Source: Maritimibacter sp.
GTDB taxonomy: Bacteria; Pseudomonadota; Alphaproteobacteria; Rhodobacterales; Rhodobacteraceae
Direction of reading: 5' to 3'
Assembly: GCA_002695005.1 (NCBI GenBank)
Contig: NZNT01000029.1
Coordinates: 310,001-374,000 of the forward strand
DNA length: 64,000 bases
Below, piece after piece: positions 1 to 9,064 of the stretch; the first letter of the stretch is position 1; the number at the start of each line of letters is the position of its first letter. Below the pieces are notes generated by a model that was not told the DNA's origin, made no database searches, and saw only the letters and a program-made list of their open reading frames with translations. The translations under genes were made by a program, and so were the position numbers.

Positions 1-250
1 GATGGTCGGTATGTCGATGTTCAACGGCTACTCGTTCAACGAGCGCTGCATGCTTTCGCTGGGCGTCGTCGACAACTCGGTGGAAGAGGGAGACGTGCTC
101 GAACTCGTCTGGGGCGAGCCCGACGGCGGGTCCGGCAAAACGTCGACCGAACCGCACGAGCAGACCACGATCCGTGTTCGCGTGTCGCCGACCCCGTACT
201 CCACGGAAGCGCGCACCAATTACGCGGACAGCTGGCGCACCAAGACCTGA
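1..250 (+). CDS. GcvT/aminomethyltransferase-family protein, C-terminal part (5' end outside window)
   Basis: Only the last ~82 codons are present; the frame is open to the left edge and ends in TGA at 248-250. The segment looks like the C-terminal barrel of folate-dependent aminomethyltransferase-family proteins. The residues GYSFNERCMLSLGVVD and the ending VSPTPYSTEARTNYADSWRT resemble the C-termini of the longer (about 470 aa) group that includes LigM/DesA-type tetrahydrofolate-dependent O-demethylases, rather than the shorter GcvT of the glycine cleavage system. The methyl donor cannot be told from this fragment. A 205-base gap separates it from the TRAP transporter genes, so any functional link is inference. 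Confidence 0.7.
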   Translation, partial: MVGMSMFNGYSFNERCMLSLGVVDNSVEEGDVLELVWGEPDGGSGKTSTEPHEQTTIRVRVSPTPYSTEARTNYADSWRTKT

Positions 251-455
251 CGTTCGACAAAACCAATCGCGGTGGGGTGCTACATCCCGCCGCATGCAAC
301 CCCGGGCGCTTTGATCACATGGCCAGCATCGGGGAATAATAGCAAAACCTTATGGGACAAAGTTGAATGTGACTTGACCGGCCCCACGGCTCCCATACCG
401 TGCAGGCCATCTCATAGCCCGCTCGCGGGCATCCATCTGACTGGGAGGACTACAG

Positions 456-1442
456 ATGATCCAAGGACAAATGATCCGCACGGCTGCTGCCGCTGCCGCT
501 GTTGCCGTAGCAGGCATGGCGCCTGCACTGGCCGAAACCGTAAAATTCGCACACTGGGTGCCGCCCGCGCACACGCTCACGGCCTCGACCATCGAGCCGC
601 TGCAGGCCGCCGTCGAAGGGTCGGGCCTCGAAGTCCAGGTGTTCCCGGGCGGTGAGCTCGGCGCCGGACCGCTCGAACAATACGTTCGCGTCGTGCAGGG
701 CGTGGCCGACATCGTGTGGGGCCTTCAGGGCTACACCTCGTCGCAGTTCCCGCTGACCATGATTTCCGAGCTTCCGGGCGCGAAACCCGAGGACATGACC
801 GGCTACGACATGATCTGGAACGCGTATGAGGCTGGCCAGCTCGCCGGTGAGTTCCCGGGCACGAAGCCGCTCGCCCTTTGGCTGTCGGAACCCAACGTGT
901 TCATCATGAAAGACGTCGACGTGCGCACGCCCGCCGATATCGAAGGCCTGAAGATCCGCGTATCCGGATCGGCTGCTGCCGCAGCCATCGAGTCGCTTGG
1001 CGGGACGCCGGTGCAAATGCCGGCCGGCGAGATCTACAACTCGCTCCAGACCGGCCTGATCGACGGCGTCGTGACCGGCGCTTCGGCCATCGGTGACTTC
1101 AAACTCGACGAAGTGGCCAACAGCTACACCCTGAACGCGCCGCTCGGCCACATCTCGTTCTACGTCGTGATGAACCAGGCCAAGTACGACAGCCTGCCCG
1201 ACGAACAGAAGGCCGCGATCGACTCCATCGCCGGTCGCAAGCTCTCGCAGTCGGCGGAAGAAGGTTGGTATGCCCGCGCCGAGTCGGTCATCGAAACGAT
1301 CAGCGGCATGGATGAGAACACCGTCTACACCCTGAGCGATGAAGAGCGTGCGGCGTTCGAGGAACTCACCTACCCGATCCGCGACGAAGTCGTGGGCAAC
1401 GTCGGTGGTGAAGAAGTCCTCGCCACGATGCGCGGCGAGTAA
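456..1442 (+). CDS. TRAP transporter substrate-binding protein (DctP family)
   Basis: This 328-residue protein is a periplasmic solute-binding subunit of a TRAP transporter, which captures a carboxylate-type substrate for the membrane pair encoded next. The N-terminus is a clear Sec signal with an Ala-rich core ending in APALA-E (cleavage near residue 26), followed by the DctP-type opening VKFAHWVPPAHTLT. The segment GLKIRVSGS, carrying the Arg that usually contacts the substrate carboxylate, and the helix YNSLQTGLIDGVV are typical. ATG at 456 is preceded by GGGAGGA at 443-449. TTG of the small permease follows 3 bases after the stop. The substrate is not predictable from sequence alone. Confidence 0.9.
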   Translation: MIQGQMIRTAAAAAAVAVAGMAPALAETVKFAHWVPPAHTLTASTIEPLQAAVEGSGLEVQVFPGGELGAGPLEQYVRVVQGVADIVWGLQGYTSSQFPLTMISELPGAKPEDMTGYDMIWNAYEAGQLAGEFPGTKPLALWLSEPNVFIMKDVDVRTPADIEGLKIRVSGSAAAAAIESLGGTPVQMPAGEIYNSLQTGLIDGVVTGASAIGDFKLDEVANSYTLNAPLGHISFYVVMNQAKYDSLPDEQKAAIDSIAGRKLSQSAEEGWYARAESVIETISGMDENTVYTLSDEERAAFEELTYPIRDEVVGNVGGEEVLATMRGE

Positions 1443-1445
1443 TCC

Positions 1446-1955
1446 TTGCTCGCGCGACTGAACAACTGGGCAGACGGGCTTATTCGCCTGTCTGCCCTGA
1501 TTGGCACGATCGGCCTCGTCGTCGAGGTCGTCGTGATCCTGGCGGACGTGGTCGGGCGTTTCTTCGGTGCGCCGTTGCGTGGTGGTCAGGACCTGACACA
1601 GATGGGCATGGTCATCATCGTCTTCGGCGGTATGGCGCTGTGCGACAAGCTCGGCGGTCATGTGAACGTCGACTTGTTCGAAGGCAGCATGCCGCGGTGG
1701 ATGATCCGCGCCGGTGACATCGTTTCGGTCATCATCGGCATCGCGATCTTCGCCGGCATCGCCTGGACCACATGGTCATCCATCTACCTGATGCGCTTTC
1801 AGCTTGGCGTCGTTCAGAAAACCAACATCATCAACTTGCAGTTCGACTGGTTCAAGGGCGCGATCATCGTGCTCTCGCTCATCACGGTCGTTGGCATGAT
1901 CTTCAAACTCATAGGCCTGGTATTCGCCCCCAAGGGCATGGAGGAGGCCGCATGA
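1446..1955 (+). CDS. TRAP transporter small permease (DctQ family)
   Basis: 169 residues with four predicted membrane helices (about 13-35, 50-68, 93-113 and 135-155), the usual DctQ topology. The motif LADVVGRFFGAPLRGGQDLTQ near residues 30-50 is characteristic of the small TRAP permease. The start appears to be TTG at 1446, only 3 bases after the stop of the binding protein, so translation is probably coupled; there is no ATG that would preserve the first helix. It overlaps the large permease by ATGA at 1952-1955. It would sit in the inner membrane with the DctM-type subunit. Confidence 0.88.
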   Translation: MLARLNNWADGLIRLSALIGTIGLVVEVVVILADVVGRFFGAPLRGGQDLTQMGMVIIVFGGMALCDKLGGHVNVDLFEGSMPRWMIRAGDIVSVIIGIAIFAGIAWTTWSSIYLMRFQLGVVQKTNIINLQFDWFKGAIIVLSLITVVGMIFKLIGLVFAPKGMEEAA

Positions 1956-3256
1956 GCCCAGAAATGATCGGCCTTGTCGGCATGACGATTCTCTTCGTCT
2001 TGCTGGGGCTTCGGATTCCTGTCGCCTTCGCCATGTTCGCCGTCGGCTTTGTCGGCAACATGATCCTCAACAGCCCGGCGGCGGCGTTCAGCCAGCTCGC
2101 CTCCGACAGCTTCTCGCTCGCCGCCAGCGCGGAACTCGTGGTCGTCCCGCTTTTCATCCTCATGGGCAACGTCGCGACGGAAACGGGGATGAGCCGCAAA
2201 CTGTACGATGCGGCCTACGCCTGGATCGGCTCGGTTCGCGGGGGGCTTGCCTCTGCCACCGTCGTCGCTTGCGGGGGGTTCGCCGCCTTGTCTGGCTCGT
2301 CCGTCGCCTCGGCGCTGACAATCGGTCGCGTGTCGCTCTCGGAAATGAAGCGCTTCAAGTATGATGACCGCCTCTCGACGGGCGTGGTCGCGGCCGGCGG
2401 GACACTCGGCATCCTGATCCCGCCCTCGACCGGCTTCGTCATTTACGCACTTCTTACACAGGAAAGCATCGGGCGCCTGTTCCTTGCCGGCGTCGTTCCC
2501 GGTCTTCTGCTTCTCAGCGCGTTCATCGCGACGATCATGATCATTACCTGGTTCAAGCCGGAGATGGGGCCGAAGGGTCCGAAGACCAGCTTCCCGGAAA
2601 AGCTGCGTTCAACCGGCGGCGCGGCGCCAATCCTGCTCGTCATTTTCCTGACCATCGGCGGTATCTACAGCGGCATCTTCTCGCCGGGTGAGGCCGCAGC
2701 GGTCGGCGCGGGACTCGTGATCCTGTTCGGTATCCTGTCGCGCCAGCTCACATTCCGGACCTTCTGGAAGGCTGCACAGGACAGCGTCGTGACCACCGCG
2801 ACCGTCATGCTGATCCTGATCTCGGCCTACATGATCAAGACGTTCCTGGCCCTCAGCCACATCCCGGCATGGATCGGCACCTACCTTGAAACGCTGGCGA
2901 TCCCGGTGCTCGGCGTGCTTGCGATCATGCTCGCAATCTACCTCATCCTCGGCTGTTTCCTGGAAGGTTTCGCGATGATGGTGCTGTCCATGCCCATCTT
3001 CTTCCCGGTCGTGCAACAACTCGGGATCGACCCGATCTGGTTCGGCGTTCTGGTTGTTCTGACGCTGGAAATGGGCCTGATCTCGCCGCCGGTCGGGCTG
3101 AACGTGTTCATCGTGAAAAGCGTCGCACCGGACGTATCGCTCGGCAAGATGTTCCGGGGTGTGGCACCCTTCTGGTTCGCCATGCTCATCACGCTCATCA
3201 TCCTCGTTCTGTTCCCGCAGCTTTCGCTCTTCCTGCCCAACACGATGATCCGATGA
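1952..3256 (+). CDS. TRAP transporter large permease (DctM family)
   Basis: 434-residue inner-membrane protein with about 12 hydrophobic helices, the sodium-coupled transport subunit of the TRAP system. Family motifs include GSSVASALTIG, the GTLGILIPPSTGFV segment in the middle of the protein and LEMGLISPPVGLNVFIVKS near the C-terminus. The reading frame is open further upstream, but ATG at 1952 is chosen because it begins a normal DctM N-terminus (MSPEMIGLVG), is preceded by GGAGG inside the dctQ end, and gives the ATGA overlap with dctQ. The 3' end overlaps the next gene by ATGA at 3253-3256. Confidence 0.92.
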   Translation: MSPEMIGLVGMTILFVLLGLRIPVAFAMFAVGFVGNMILNSPAAAFSQLASDSFSLAASAELVVVPLFILMGNVATETGMSRKLYDAAYAWIGSVRGGLASATVVACGGFAALSGSSVASALTIGRVSLSEMKRFKYDDRLSTGVVAAGGTLGILIPPSTGFVIYALLTQESIGRLFLAGVVPGLLLLSAFIATIMIITWFKPEMGPKGPKTSFPEKLRSTGGAAPILLVIFLTIGGIYSGIFSPGEAAAVGAGLVILFGILSRQLTFRTFWKAAQDSVVTTATVMLILISAYMIKTFLALSHIPAWIGTYLETLAIPVLGVLAIMLAIYLILGCFLEGFAMMVLSMPIFFPVVQQLGIDPIWFGVLVVLTLEMGLISPPVGLNVFIVKSVAPDVSLGKMFRGVAPFWFAMLITLIILVLFPQLSLFLPNTMIR

Positions 3257-3927
3257 CGATTCTTCTGATCCCGGGCCTTTTGTGCGACGCGTATTGCTGG
3301 CAGCCGGTGACCGACCGTATCGAGGCGGAGGTCGCGGACCTGTCCAGCCAGGACTCCATAAGTCGCATGGCGGACGATTGCCTTAAGGCCTACGCGGGCA
3401 CATTGCAGGTCGCCGGCCATTCCATGGGCGCGCGCGTTGCGATGGAGATGGCGCGCATGGCCCCTGACCGGGTCGAGCGGCTTGCGCTGCTCGACACCGG
3501 AATTCATCCGCTGAAGGACGGCGAGGCGGAGAGTCGGCGCGAGCTCGTTGAATACGCCTATGAACACGGGATGGAGGCGCTCGCGGCGCGCTGGCTTCCC
3601 CCAATGGTGTATGAACCCAATCGCACCAAAGCGCTGATGGACGGCCTGACCGAGATGGTGCTCCGGTCCGACGAGGATCAGCACGCGCGTCAGATCAAGG
3701 CTCTGGTCAATCGCCCGGATGCCTCGGCCTATCTTCCGGACATACGCTGCGAAACACTGGTCATGGTCGGGCGGCAGGACGAATGGTCCCCGGTCAGCCG
3801 GCATGAGCGAATGCTGGAACTTCTCCCAAACGCACGGCTTGAGGTGATCGAGGACGCGGGGCATTTCGCCCCGCTCGAACAACCTGAAACCGTCGCCGAT
3901 CTTCTGGTCCCCTTCCTGAAAGGCTGA
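3253..3927 (+). CDS. Alpha/beta hydrolase
   Basis: 224-residue cytoplasmic alpha/beta-hydrolase-fold protein. The nucleophile elbow is GHSMG with Ser57, the acid is probably the Asp of GRQDEWSP near residue 175 and the catalytic His is in DAGHFAPLEQP near residue 203. The oxyanion segment LIPGLLCD is at residues 5-12. It lacks a signal peptide. The ATGA overlap with the TRAP large permease makes it part of that operon, so it plausibly cleaves an ester, thioester or C-C bond in the imported compound or its product; that role is inference. Members of this size range are esterases, MhpC-like hydrolases or haloperoxidase-like enzymes. Confidence 0.85.
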   Translation: MTILLIPGLLCDAYCWQPVTDRIEAEVADLSSQDSISRMADDCLKAYAGTLQVAGHSMGARVAMEMARMAPDRVERLALLDTGIHPLKDGEAESRRELVEYAYEHGMEALAARWLPPMVYEPNRTKALMDGLTEMVLRSDEDQHARQIKALVNRPDASAYLPDIRCETLVMVGRQDEWSPVSRHERMLELLPNARLEVIEDAGHFAPLEQPETVADLLVPFLKG

Positions 3928-3930
3928 GTC

Positions 3931-4254
3931 ATGTTCTTTCTCATGGAAAACATCCACCATCCGGGCAAACAGGACGACCGTGATCGTCTGCGCGCCGCGC
4001 ATCGCGACTGGGTGTCCACTGGCGGCGACGGACTTTGTTCCGTTCTGATCGGGTCGGCGCTGTGGGACGAGGACGGTGAGGCCATCGGCCACTGGGGCGT
4101 ACTGGAAGCGATGACTCCGGAAGATGCCCGGACGTTTGCCGAAGGTGATCCGTTTCATGCCGAAGGCATCGTCGCCGAGTTGCGACTGACCCGCCTCGCC
4201 GAAGGGTTTCAGGCGCATCGGATTGCCGACCGGATGAGCCCGGCCATCGGGTAA
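3931..4254 (+). CDS. YciI-family protein
   Basis: 107-residue ferredoxin-fold-like protein of the YciI (YCII domain) family. Recognisable parts are an N-terminal beta strand with HxxxxxxRDRLRAAHRDW, a central strand IGSALWDEDGEAIGHWGVLEA, and the family's conserved FAEGDPFHAEGIV segment near residues 70-82, where the Asp-Pro-Phe/His pair forms the putative active site. The biochemical role of most YciI proteins is unknown; some are muconolactone-isomerase-like or act on chlorinated catechol intermediates. It starts 3 bases after the hydrolase stop, so it belongs to the TRAP-hydrolase operon and may act on the same catabolic intermediate. Confidence 0.8.
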   Translation: MFFLMENIHHPGKQDDRDRLRAAHRDWVSTGGDGLCSVLIGSALWDEDGEAIGHWGVLEAMTPEDARTFAEGDPFHAEGIVAELRLTRLAEGFQAHRIADRMSPAIG

Positions 4255-4311
4255 CTGGACCGGCCCGGCAGACCGCGCTATGTGCGGGGGAAACCGCCAA
4301 GGGGGCCCGCC

Positions 4312-5007
4312 ATGTCGTTCGACCGTTCCATCAAGATCGCTCCGTCGATCCTTTCTGCCGACTTCGCCAATTTCGGGGCCGAGATCCGCGCCATCGAATC
4401 CGAAGGTGCCGATTGGGTCCATGTCGACGTGATGGATGGGCACTTCGTCCCGAACCTGACCTTCGGCCCGCCCGCTGTCAAAGCGTTCCGTCCGCATGTG
4501 ACAACGGTCATGGACGTCCATCTGATGATCTCGCCGGTCGATGCCTATATCGACGCTTACGCCGAGGCAGGGGCGGATGTGCTCACCGCCCATGTCGAGG
4601 CTGGTCCCCACACGCACCGCACGATGCAGGCGATCCGCGCGGCGGGAATGAAAGCGGGCGTGGCCCTCAACCCCGGCACGCCGGCCGAAGCGGTGGAGCA
4701 TTTGCTCGACCTCACTGACCTTGTCTGCGTCATGACGGTCAACCCGGGCTTCGGTGGGCAGAAGTTCATCGACATGACTGGCAAGATTCAACGCCTGCGT
4801 GAGATGATCGGTGACCGGCCGGTGCATATCGAGATCGACGGTGGCGTCGACCCGACGACCGCCCCGCTCGTGGTCGAGGCCGGGGCGGACGTGCTCGTCG
4901 CCGGGTCCGCCGTGTTCAAGGGCGGTTCGGTCGACAACACGGCCGTATATGGACAGAACATCGCGGCGATCAGGGATGCTGCAAAGGGGGCCCGCCAAGC
5001 CGCCTGA
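4312..5007 (+). CDS. rpe: Ribulose-phosphate 3-epimerase
   Basis: 231-residue TIM-barrel enzyme that interconverts ribulose-5-phosphate and xylulose-5-phosphate in the pentose phosphate and Calvin-type pathways. Diagnostic motifs appear in order: [32 protein letters not shown] (metal-binding His and catalytic Asp), [16 protein letters not shown] (phosphate-binding loop) and EIDGGV with the second catalytic Asp. An upstream in-frame GTG at 4282 exists, but ATG at 4312 is favoured: it is preceded by AAGGGGG at 4299-4305 and gives the family-length N-terminus. It ends 3 bases before the stop of the convergent transglycosylase gene. Confidence 0.96.
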   Translation: MSFDRSIKIAPSILSADFANFGAEIRAIESEGADWVHVDVMDGHFVPNLTFGPPAVKAFRPHVTTVMDVHLMISPVDAYIDAYAEAGADVLTAHVEAGPHTHRTMQAIRAAGMKAGVALNPGTPAEAVEHLLDLTDLVCVMTVNPGFGGQKFIDMTGKIQRLREMIGDRPVHIEIDGGVDPTTAPLVVEAGADVLVAGSAVFKGGSVDNTAVYGQNIAAIRDAAKGARQAA

Positions 5008-5010
5008 AGA

Positions 5011-6171
5011 CTATCCCGCGCGCTGTCGCAACGCTTCAAGTAATTCGACCGAAAGGTTGCCGTCGGCCACCAGCCCCTCGGCCATCTGATATGCGCGCGC
5101 TGCCCGCGTCGTATTCGGTCCGCGAAACCCGTCGATACCCTGCGTCGGGAAGCCGTGATCAGTCAGCAGGGACTGCACTTCCTGAACTTCGTTCCGGTCC
5201 AGAACGCGCTCCGCCATCGGCCATGTTCCGGCAAGGCCCTTGCCGCCACCGATCCGATCGGCGAGGAGACCGATCCCCAGCGCATAGAATTCAGAATTGT
5301 TGTAACGCAGCAATGCGTGCGTGTTGCGCAGCGCCATGAAGGCCGCCCCGCGATGACCGGCCGGAAGCAGGATCGACCCTACGCCGTAGTCCGGCAAACC
5401 CTGCGCCACCGTGCTCTGAACGCCGGCATCCTCCCACACGGAGGTCGGGTGCGCTTGGTCCAATCCGATCATCGAGTAATCGAAACCCTCCGCCAACCGC
5501 ACCTCGTATCCCCAGGGTTGCCCGCGCCGCCAGCCGTGTTTGGCCAGGTAGTTCGCGATCGAGCCGATAGCGTCGGTGGGGTCGTCGGACCAGATGTCTC
5601 GCCGGTTGTCCCCGTCGAAATCGACGGCGAAGTCGAGAAAACTCGACGGGATGAACTGCCCATGCCCCATTGCGCCCGCCCAGGACCCCAGCATCCGCTC
5701 GGCCTTCACGTTGCCAGCCTGCACGATCCGGAGTGCTGCGATTAACTCATCCTCGAAGAAAGCTGAGCGGCTGCCACGCCATGCCAACGTCGCGAGCGCG
5801 GAGAGCGTCGGGTAGGAACCGCGCACGACTCCGTATCCTGTTTCCAACCCCCAGATCGCCGCTACGACTTCGGGTTCCACGCCGAAACGTTGCTCGACCC
5901 GATTGAAAAGCTCGCGCCATTTGCGCACGGCCGCGCGCCCGTTCCGGACTCGCTCTTCCGACACGGCGATCTCGAGATATTCCCAGATCGGCAGAAGAAA
6001 TTCTTTTTGGTTCTGCTGGCGCTCGATGACGTCCGGCAGGAACTCTGCTGTCGCCATCGCGCTGTCGAACGTCTGCGGGCGTATCATCCGGCCAAGCGCT
6101 TTGGGCCTGACCATGCGTTCGATCCAGTCGCGAAAACCATCCTGACCCGCGCCAGGTTGATCCGTCGTCAT
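5011..6171 (-). CDS. Lytic murein transglycosylase, MltB-like, with C-terminal peptidoglycan-binding domain
   Basis: 386-residue protein with an SLT_2-type lytic transglycosylase domain (about residues 15-315) and a C-terminal PG_binding_1-like helical repeat (about 325-385, FRGPNTTRAARAYQ). The catalytic Glu is E110 in AIWGLETGYG, followed by the family motifs GAMGHGQFIPSSF and FDGDNRRDIW. Such enzymes cleave the MurNAc-GlcNAc bond with 1,6-anhydro ring formation in the periplasm. Unusually, the protein starting at ATG 6171 has no hydrophobic signal peptide or lipobox, and no in-frame upstream extension supplies one because rnr ends at 6193. It is cotranscribed with rnr (21-base gap). Confidence 0.88.
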   Translation of the reverse strand: MTTDQPGAGQDGFRDWIERMVRPKALGRMIRPQTFDSAMATAEFLPDVIERQQNQKEFLLPIWEYLEIAVSEERVRNGRAAVRKWRELFNRVEQRFGVEPEVVAAIWGLETGYGVVRGSYPTLSALATLAWRGSRSAFFEDELIAALRIVQAGNVKAERMLGSWAGAMGHGQFIPSSFLDFAVDFDGDNRRDIWSDDPTDAIGSIANYLAKHGWRRGQPWGYEVRLAEGFDYSMIGLDQAHPTSVWEDAGVQSTVAQGLPDYGVGSILLPAGHRGAAFMALRNTHALLRYNNSEFYALGIGLLADRIGGGKGLAGTWPMAERVLDRNEVQEVQSLLTDHGFPTQGIDGFRGPNTTRAARAYQMAEGLVADGNLSVELLEALRQRAG

Positions 6172-6192
6172 GTTTGCCTTCGCGGCCTCCCG

Positions 6193-8448
6193 TCACTCCC
6201 GTTTCCGGCGCACCTTCTCGCGCGCCTTGGCGGTCTTTCGTGCCGCCTGTCCCGGTTTCCTCCTTACGCCTTTGCCGCCGGTGGGGCGACCTGTCGTTTT
6301 GACAGGTTTGCCTGCGACTTCGAGGAGCTGGAACATGAGGCCGCCGGTCACGGGAACCGCTTCGGCAAGCCGCACGAGGACCGGGAGGCCAACGGAAAGG
6401 GTCATACCAGAGCGTTCCCCGGTGAGGGTCTGGCTCGCGTCATCATAACGGTAGTATTCGGTGCCGATGCTGGCCACGGGCACAAGACCATCGGCCCCCG
6501 TCTCGTCCAGCCGCACGAAGATGCCGAAACGCTGGACACCGGCGATCTTGCCGGTGAGCTCGTTGCCCACCCGGTCAGACAGGAACGCAGCAAGGTAGCG
6601 GTCGGTCGTGTCCCGCTCCGCTTCCATGGACCGCCGTTCCGTCTGCGAGATATGCGTGGCGGTCGCTTCGAGCTGGTCGATGTCATCCTGACTGAGCCCG
6701 TCATCGCCCCACCCGTGACCCGAGATGAGTGCGCGGTGAACGATGAGGTCGGAGTAGCGCCGGATGGGTGAGGTAAAGTGTGCGTAATTCTTCAGCGCGA
6801 GCCCGAAATGGCCGAAATTCTGCGGGAAATAATAAGCCTGCGTCATCGAACGCAGGGTCGACATGTTGATCAACTCGTCGACCTCGCTCCCCTCCGCCTG
6901 ATTGAGGAGCTGGTTCAGGTGCCGGGTCTTGAGCACCTGTCCTTTGGCGAGGTTGAAGCCGGAGGCCTGTGCCACTTCGCGCAGCGCCTCAAGCTTCTCC
7001 GGCGACGGTTCCTCATGCACCCGGAAAAGGAGCGGACGCCCGAGACGGTTGAGCTCTTCGGCAGCGGCCACGTTCGCGAGCACCATCATTTCTTCGATAA
7101 GCCGGTGAGCGTCGAGCCGTTCGGCGACCTTCACGCTCTCGACCTGACCTTCCTCCGAAAGAACGATCTTGCGCTCGGGCAAGTCGAGGTCGAGTGGCTG
7201 CCGCGCCTCACGCGCTTTGCGCAGGGCGTAGTAAGCCGCGTAAAGCGGTGTGATGACGTCCTCCATGAACGGCGCCACCTTGTCGTTCGGATCACCATCC
7301 TGTGCCGCCTGCACCTCGGCATAATTCAACGAGGCATGTGATTTCATTATCCCCCGAATGAACGAATGGCTGACCTTCTCGCCCGCCGCGTCCACGACGA
7401 TCCGCGCGGCCAGAACGGCACGCGGCACACCTTCGTGGAGCGAACAGAGATCGCCCGACAAACGGTCGGGCAGCATGGGGACCACCCGATCCGGGAAATA
7501 GCTGGAGTTGCCTCGCTTGCGTGCCTCCCGGTCCAGCGCGGAGCCGGGGGTGACGTAATGGGCCACGTCCGCGATGGCGACCCAGATGACGTGACCGCCG
7601 GGGTTTTTCGGGTTGTCGTCGGGATGCGCATAGACCGCGTCGTCGTGGTCACGCGCATCCGCCGGGTCGATGGTGATGAGGGGCAGGTGACGCAGATCCT
7701 CGCGGCCCTTCAAGCCCGCGGGTTTCATCCTATCGGCCTCGTCGATGACCTCGTCCGGAAAGGCGTCCGGGATTCCGTGTTGATGGATGGCGATGAGCGA
7801 GACGGCGCGCGGCGCGGTCGGGTCGCCCAGTCGCGCCATGATCTGCGCGCGCGGAAGGCCCATCCGGCCCTTGGGACCGGTCTGTTTCGCCTCGACCAGT
7901 TCACCGTCCTTGGCGCCGTCTGTGCCTCCCGCCGGCACCGACCATTCCTTGTCGGCTCCCTTGTCGATCGGCACAATCCGCCCGCCCTCGTGCCCGGCGC
8001 GAAAAATGCCGAGGATTCGCTTGGCGTTCTCCCCGATGCGCCGGATCAGGCGCGCCTCATAGGCGTGATCATCGCCGTCGACCTCCGTCATGCGGCACAG
8101 AAGCCGGTCGCCTGCCTTCAACGCGGGATCGCCTTGCTTGGCCACGAAAAGCACGCGTGGCTTGTCGCCTTCTCCCTGCCACTCCAGCGGGTCGGCAAAG
8201 ATGTCGCCGTCCGGCGTGATCTCGGCCACTTCGAGGATCGACACGGGCGGGAGCTTATCGGGATCGCGGTAAGTCTTTTTTCTCTTCTCCAGATGCCCGT
8301 CCGCCTCCAGCTCCTTGAGCAGGCGTTTCAGATCGATCCGATCCGCCCCCTTGATGCCGAAAGCACGCGAGATGTCGCGCTTGGAGGTCTGGGTCGGGTT
8401 CTCGGAAATCCACGCGAGGATTTCCTCTTTGCTGGGTATGCGTGCCAT
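6193..8448 (-). CDS. rnr: Ribonuclease R
   Basis: 751-residue processive 3'-5' exoribonuclease of the RNB family. Order: N-terminal winged-helix (residues 1-60), cold-shock-like OB domains, RNB catalytic domain, S1 domain near 620-710 and a basic Lys/Arg/Gly tail (GGKGVRRKPGQAARKTAKAR) that typically binds structured RNA. The magnesium-binding centre is TIDPADARDHDDAVY with D261, D267, D269 and D270; the later HFTSPIRRYSDLIVHR box is also conserved. It heads an operon with the MltB-like gene downstream. A small gap separates it from the dapE/DUF2064 pair upstream on the same strand. Confidence 0.96.
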   Translation of the reverse strand: MARIPSKEEILAWISENPTQTSKRDISRAFGIKGADRIDLKRLLKELEADGHLEKRKKTYRDPDKLPPVSILEVAEITPDGDIFADPLEWQGEGDKPRVLFVAKQGDPALKAGDRLLCRMTEVDGDDHAYEARLIRRIGENAKRILGIFRAGHEGGRIVPIDKGADKEWSVPAGGTDGAKDGELVEAKQTGPKGRMGLPRAQIMARLGDPTAPRAVSLIAIHQHGIPDAFPDEVIDEADRMKPAGLKGREDLRHLPLITIDPADARDHDDAVYAHPDDNPKNPGGHVIWVAIADVAHYVTPGSALDREARKRGNSSYFPDRVVPMLPDRLSGDLCSLHEGVPRAVLAARIVVDAAGEKVSHSFIRGIMKSHASLNYAEVQAAQDGDPNDKVAPFMEDVITPLYAAYYALRKAREARQPLDLDLPERKIVLSEEGQVESVKVAERLDAHRLIEEMMVLANVAAAEELNRLGRPLLFRVHEEPSPEKLEALREVAQASGFNLAKGQVLKTRHLNQLLNQAEGSEVDELINMSTLRSMTQAYYFPQNFGHFGLALKNYAHFTSPIRRYSDLIVHRALISGHGWGDDGLSQDDIDQLEATATHISQTERRSMEAERDTTDRYLAAFLSDRVGNELTGKIAGVQRFGIFVRLDETGADGLVPVASIGTEYYRYDDASQTLTGERSGMTLSVGLPVLVRLAEAVPVTGGLMFQLLEVAGKPVKTTGRPTGGKGVRRKPGQAARKTAKAREKVRRKRE

Positions 8449-8479
8449 GTGTCCCGCGTATCACGGGGCGCGGTAGGCG

Positions 8480-9055
8480 TCAGTCGGAAAGTCGTGCAAG
8501 GTCGGCGGCGGAATCCACGTCCGAAAGCGTGGGGAGGTAGCCGGGATCGGGCAAGGTGCGCAGCGCGTCGGCGAGCGCGTGCTCGGTGGACCAACGCACC
8601 CCGGCGAACAGGTCCGCAGGCACCGCGCGGCGCGTGTCCAGTCCTACGGCCCAGAACCCGCCATCGTTGGCCGGGCCGACCACCGCTCCGTGCTGCCGGG
8701 CCAGGGACAGGCCGGATGCGACATGGGCGCGCGTCATTGCAGGAATATCTGTGCCGACGACGAGGATCGGGGCGCGCGGAAGGCTCAGGAACACGCGGGC
8801 CATGCGATCACCTAAGTCGCCGCTTCCCTGGGCCAGCCGCGGCAGCGCCGGGAGAAGGCGGGAGGCAACGGCGATATCCGGGGCAACCGCAAGCACCGTT
8901 GCCCAGCGCGGGTCTGACACCTGCCGCGACAGCCGGGCCAACCTGTGGCGCACCCAGCCTGCAGCCGCGACGGTGCCGATCTCCGATGCGAGACGCGTCT
9001 TCACCCGCCCCGGACGCGGCTCCTTGGCCATGATGACAAGGGTTGGGCGCGACAT
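8480..9055 (-). CDS. DUF2064 / TIGR04282-family glycosyltransferase-like protein
   Basis: 191-residue protein of the DUF2064 family, a GT-A-like fold related to nucleotidyltransferases. The opening LVIMAKEPRPGRVKTRLA is the signature, and the central VVGTDIPAMTRAHVASGL and GPANDGGFWAVGL segments match the conserved metal and nucleotide sites. Family members have been proposed in arsenosugar biosynthesis because some neighbour radical SAM arsenosugar genes, but no such gene is adjacent here (the arsenic operon lies over 30 kb away). Start ATG 9055; it follows dapE at a 9-base gap and is probably cotranscribed with it. Confidence 0.82.
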   Translation of the reverse strand: MSRPTLVIMAKEPRPGRVKTRLASEIGTVAAAGWVRHRLARLSRQVSDPRWATVLAVAPDIAVASRLLPALPRLAQGSGDLGDRMARVFLSLPRAPILVVGTDIPAMTRAHVASGLSLARQHGAVVGPANDGGFWAVGLDTRRAVPADLFAGVRWSTEHALADALRTLPDPGYLPTLSDVDSAADLARLSD

Positions 9056-9064
9056 TCCCTGCGA

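Noticed and set aside
450-1661. 403-codon open frame on the minus strand
   Set aside because: Antisense to the TRAP binding protein gene, which has a signal peptide and ribosome-binding site.
2938-4998. 686-codon open frame on the minus strand
   Set aside because: It is antisense to dctM, the hydrolase, the YciI gene and rpe, all with clear family motifs; the translation lacks domain character and reflects high-GC codon bias.
7366-9033. 555-codon open frame on the plus strand
   Set aside because: Antisense to rnr and the DUF2064 gene; no coherent domains.
8480-9055. Assigning the DUF2064 protein to arsenosugar synthesis
   Set aside because: No radical SAM arsenosugar gene is nearby and the ars operon is over 30 kb away; the family label alone does not support it.
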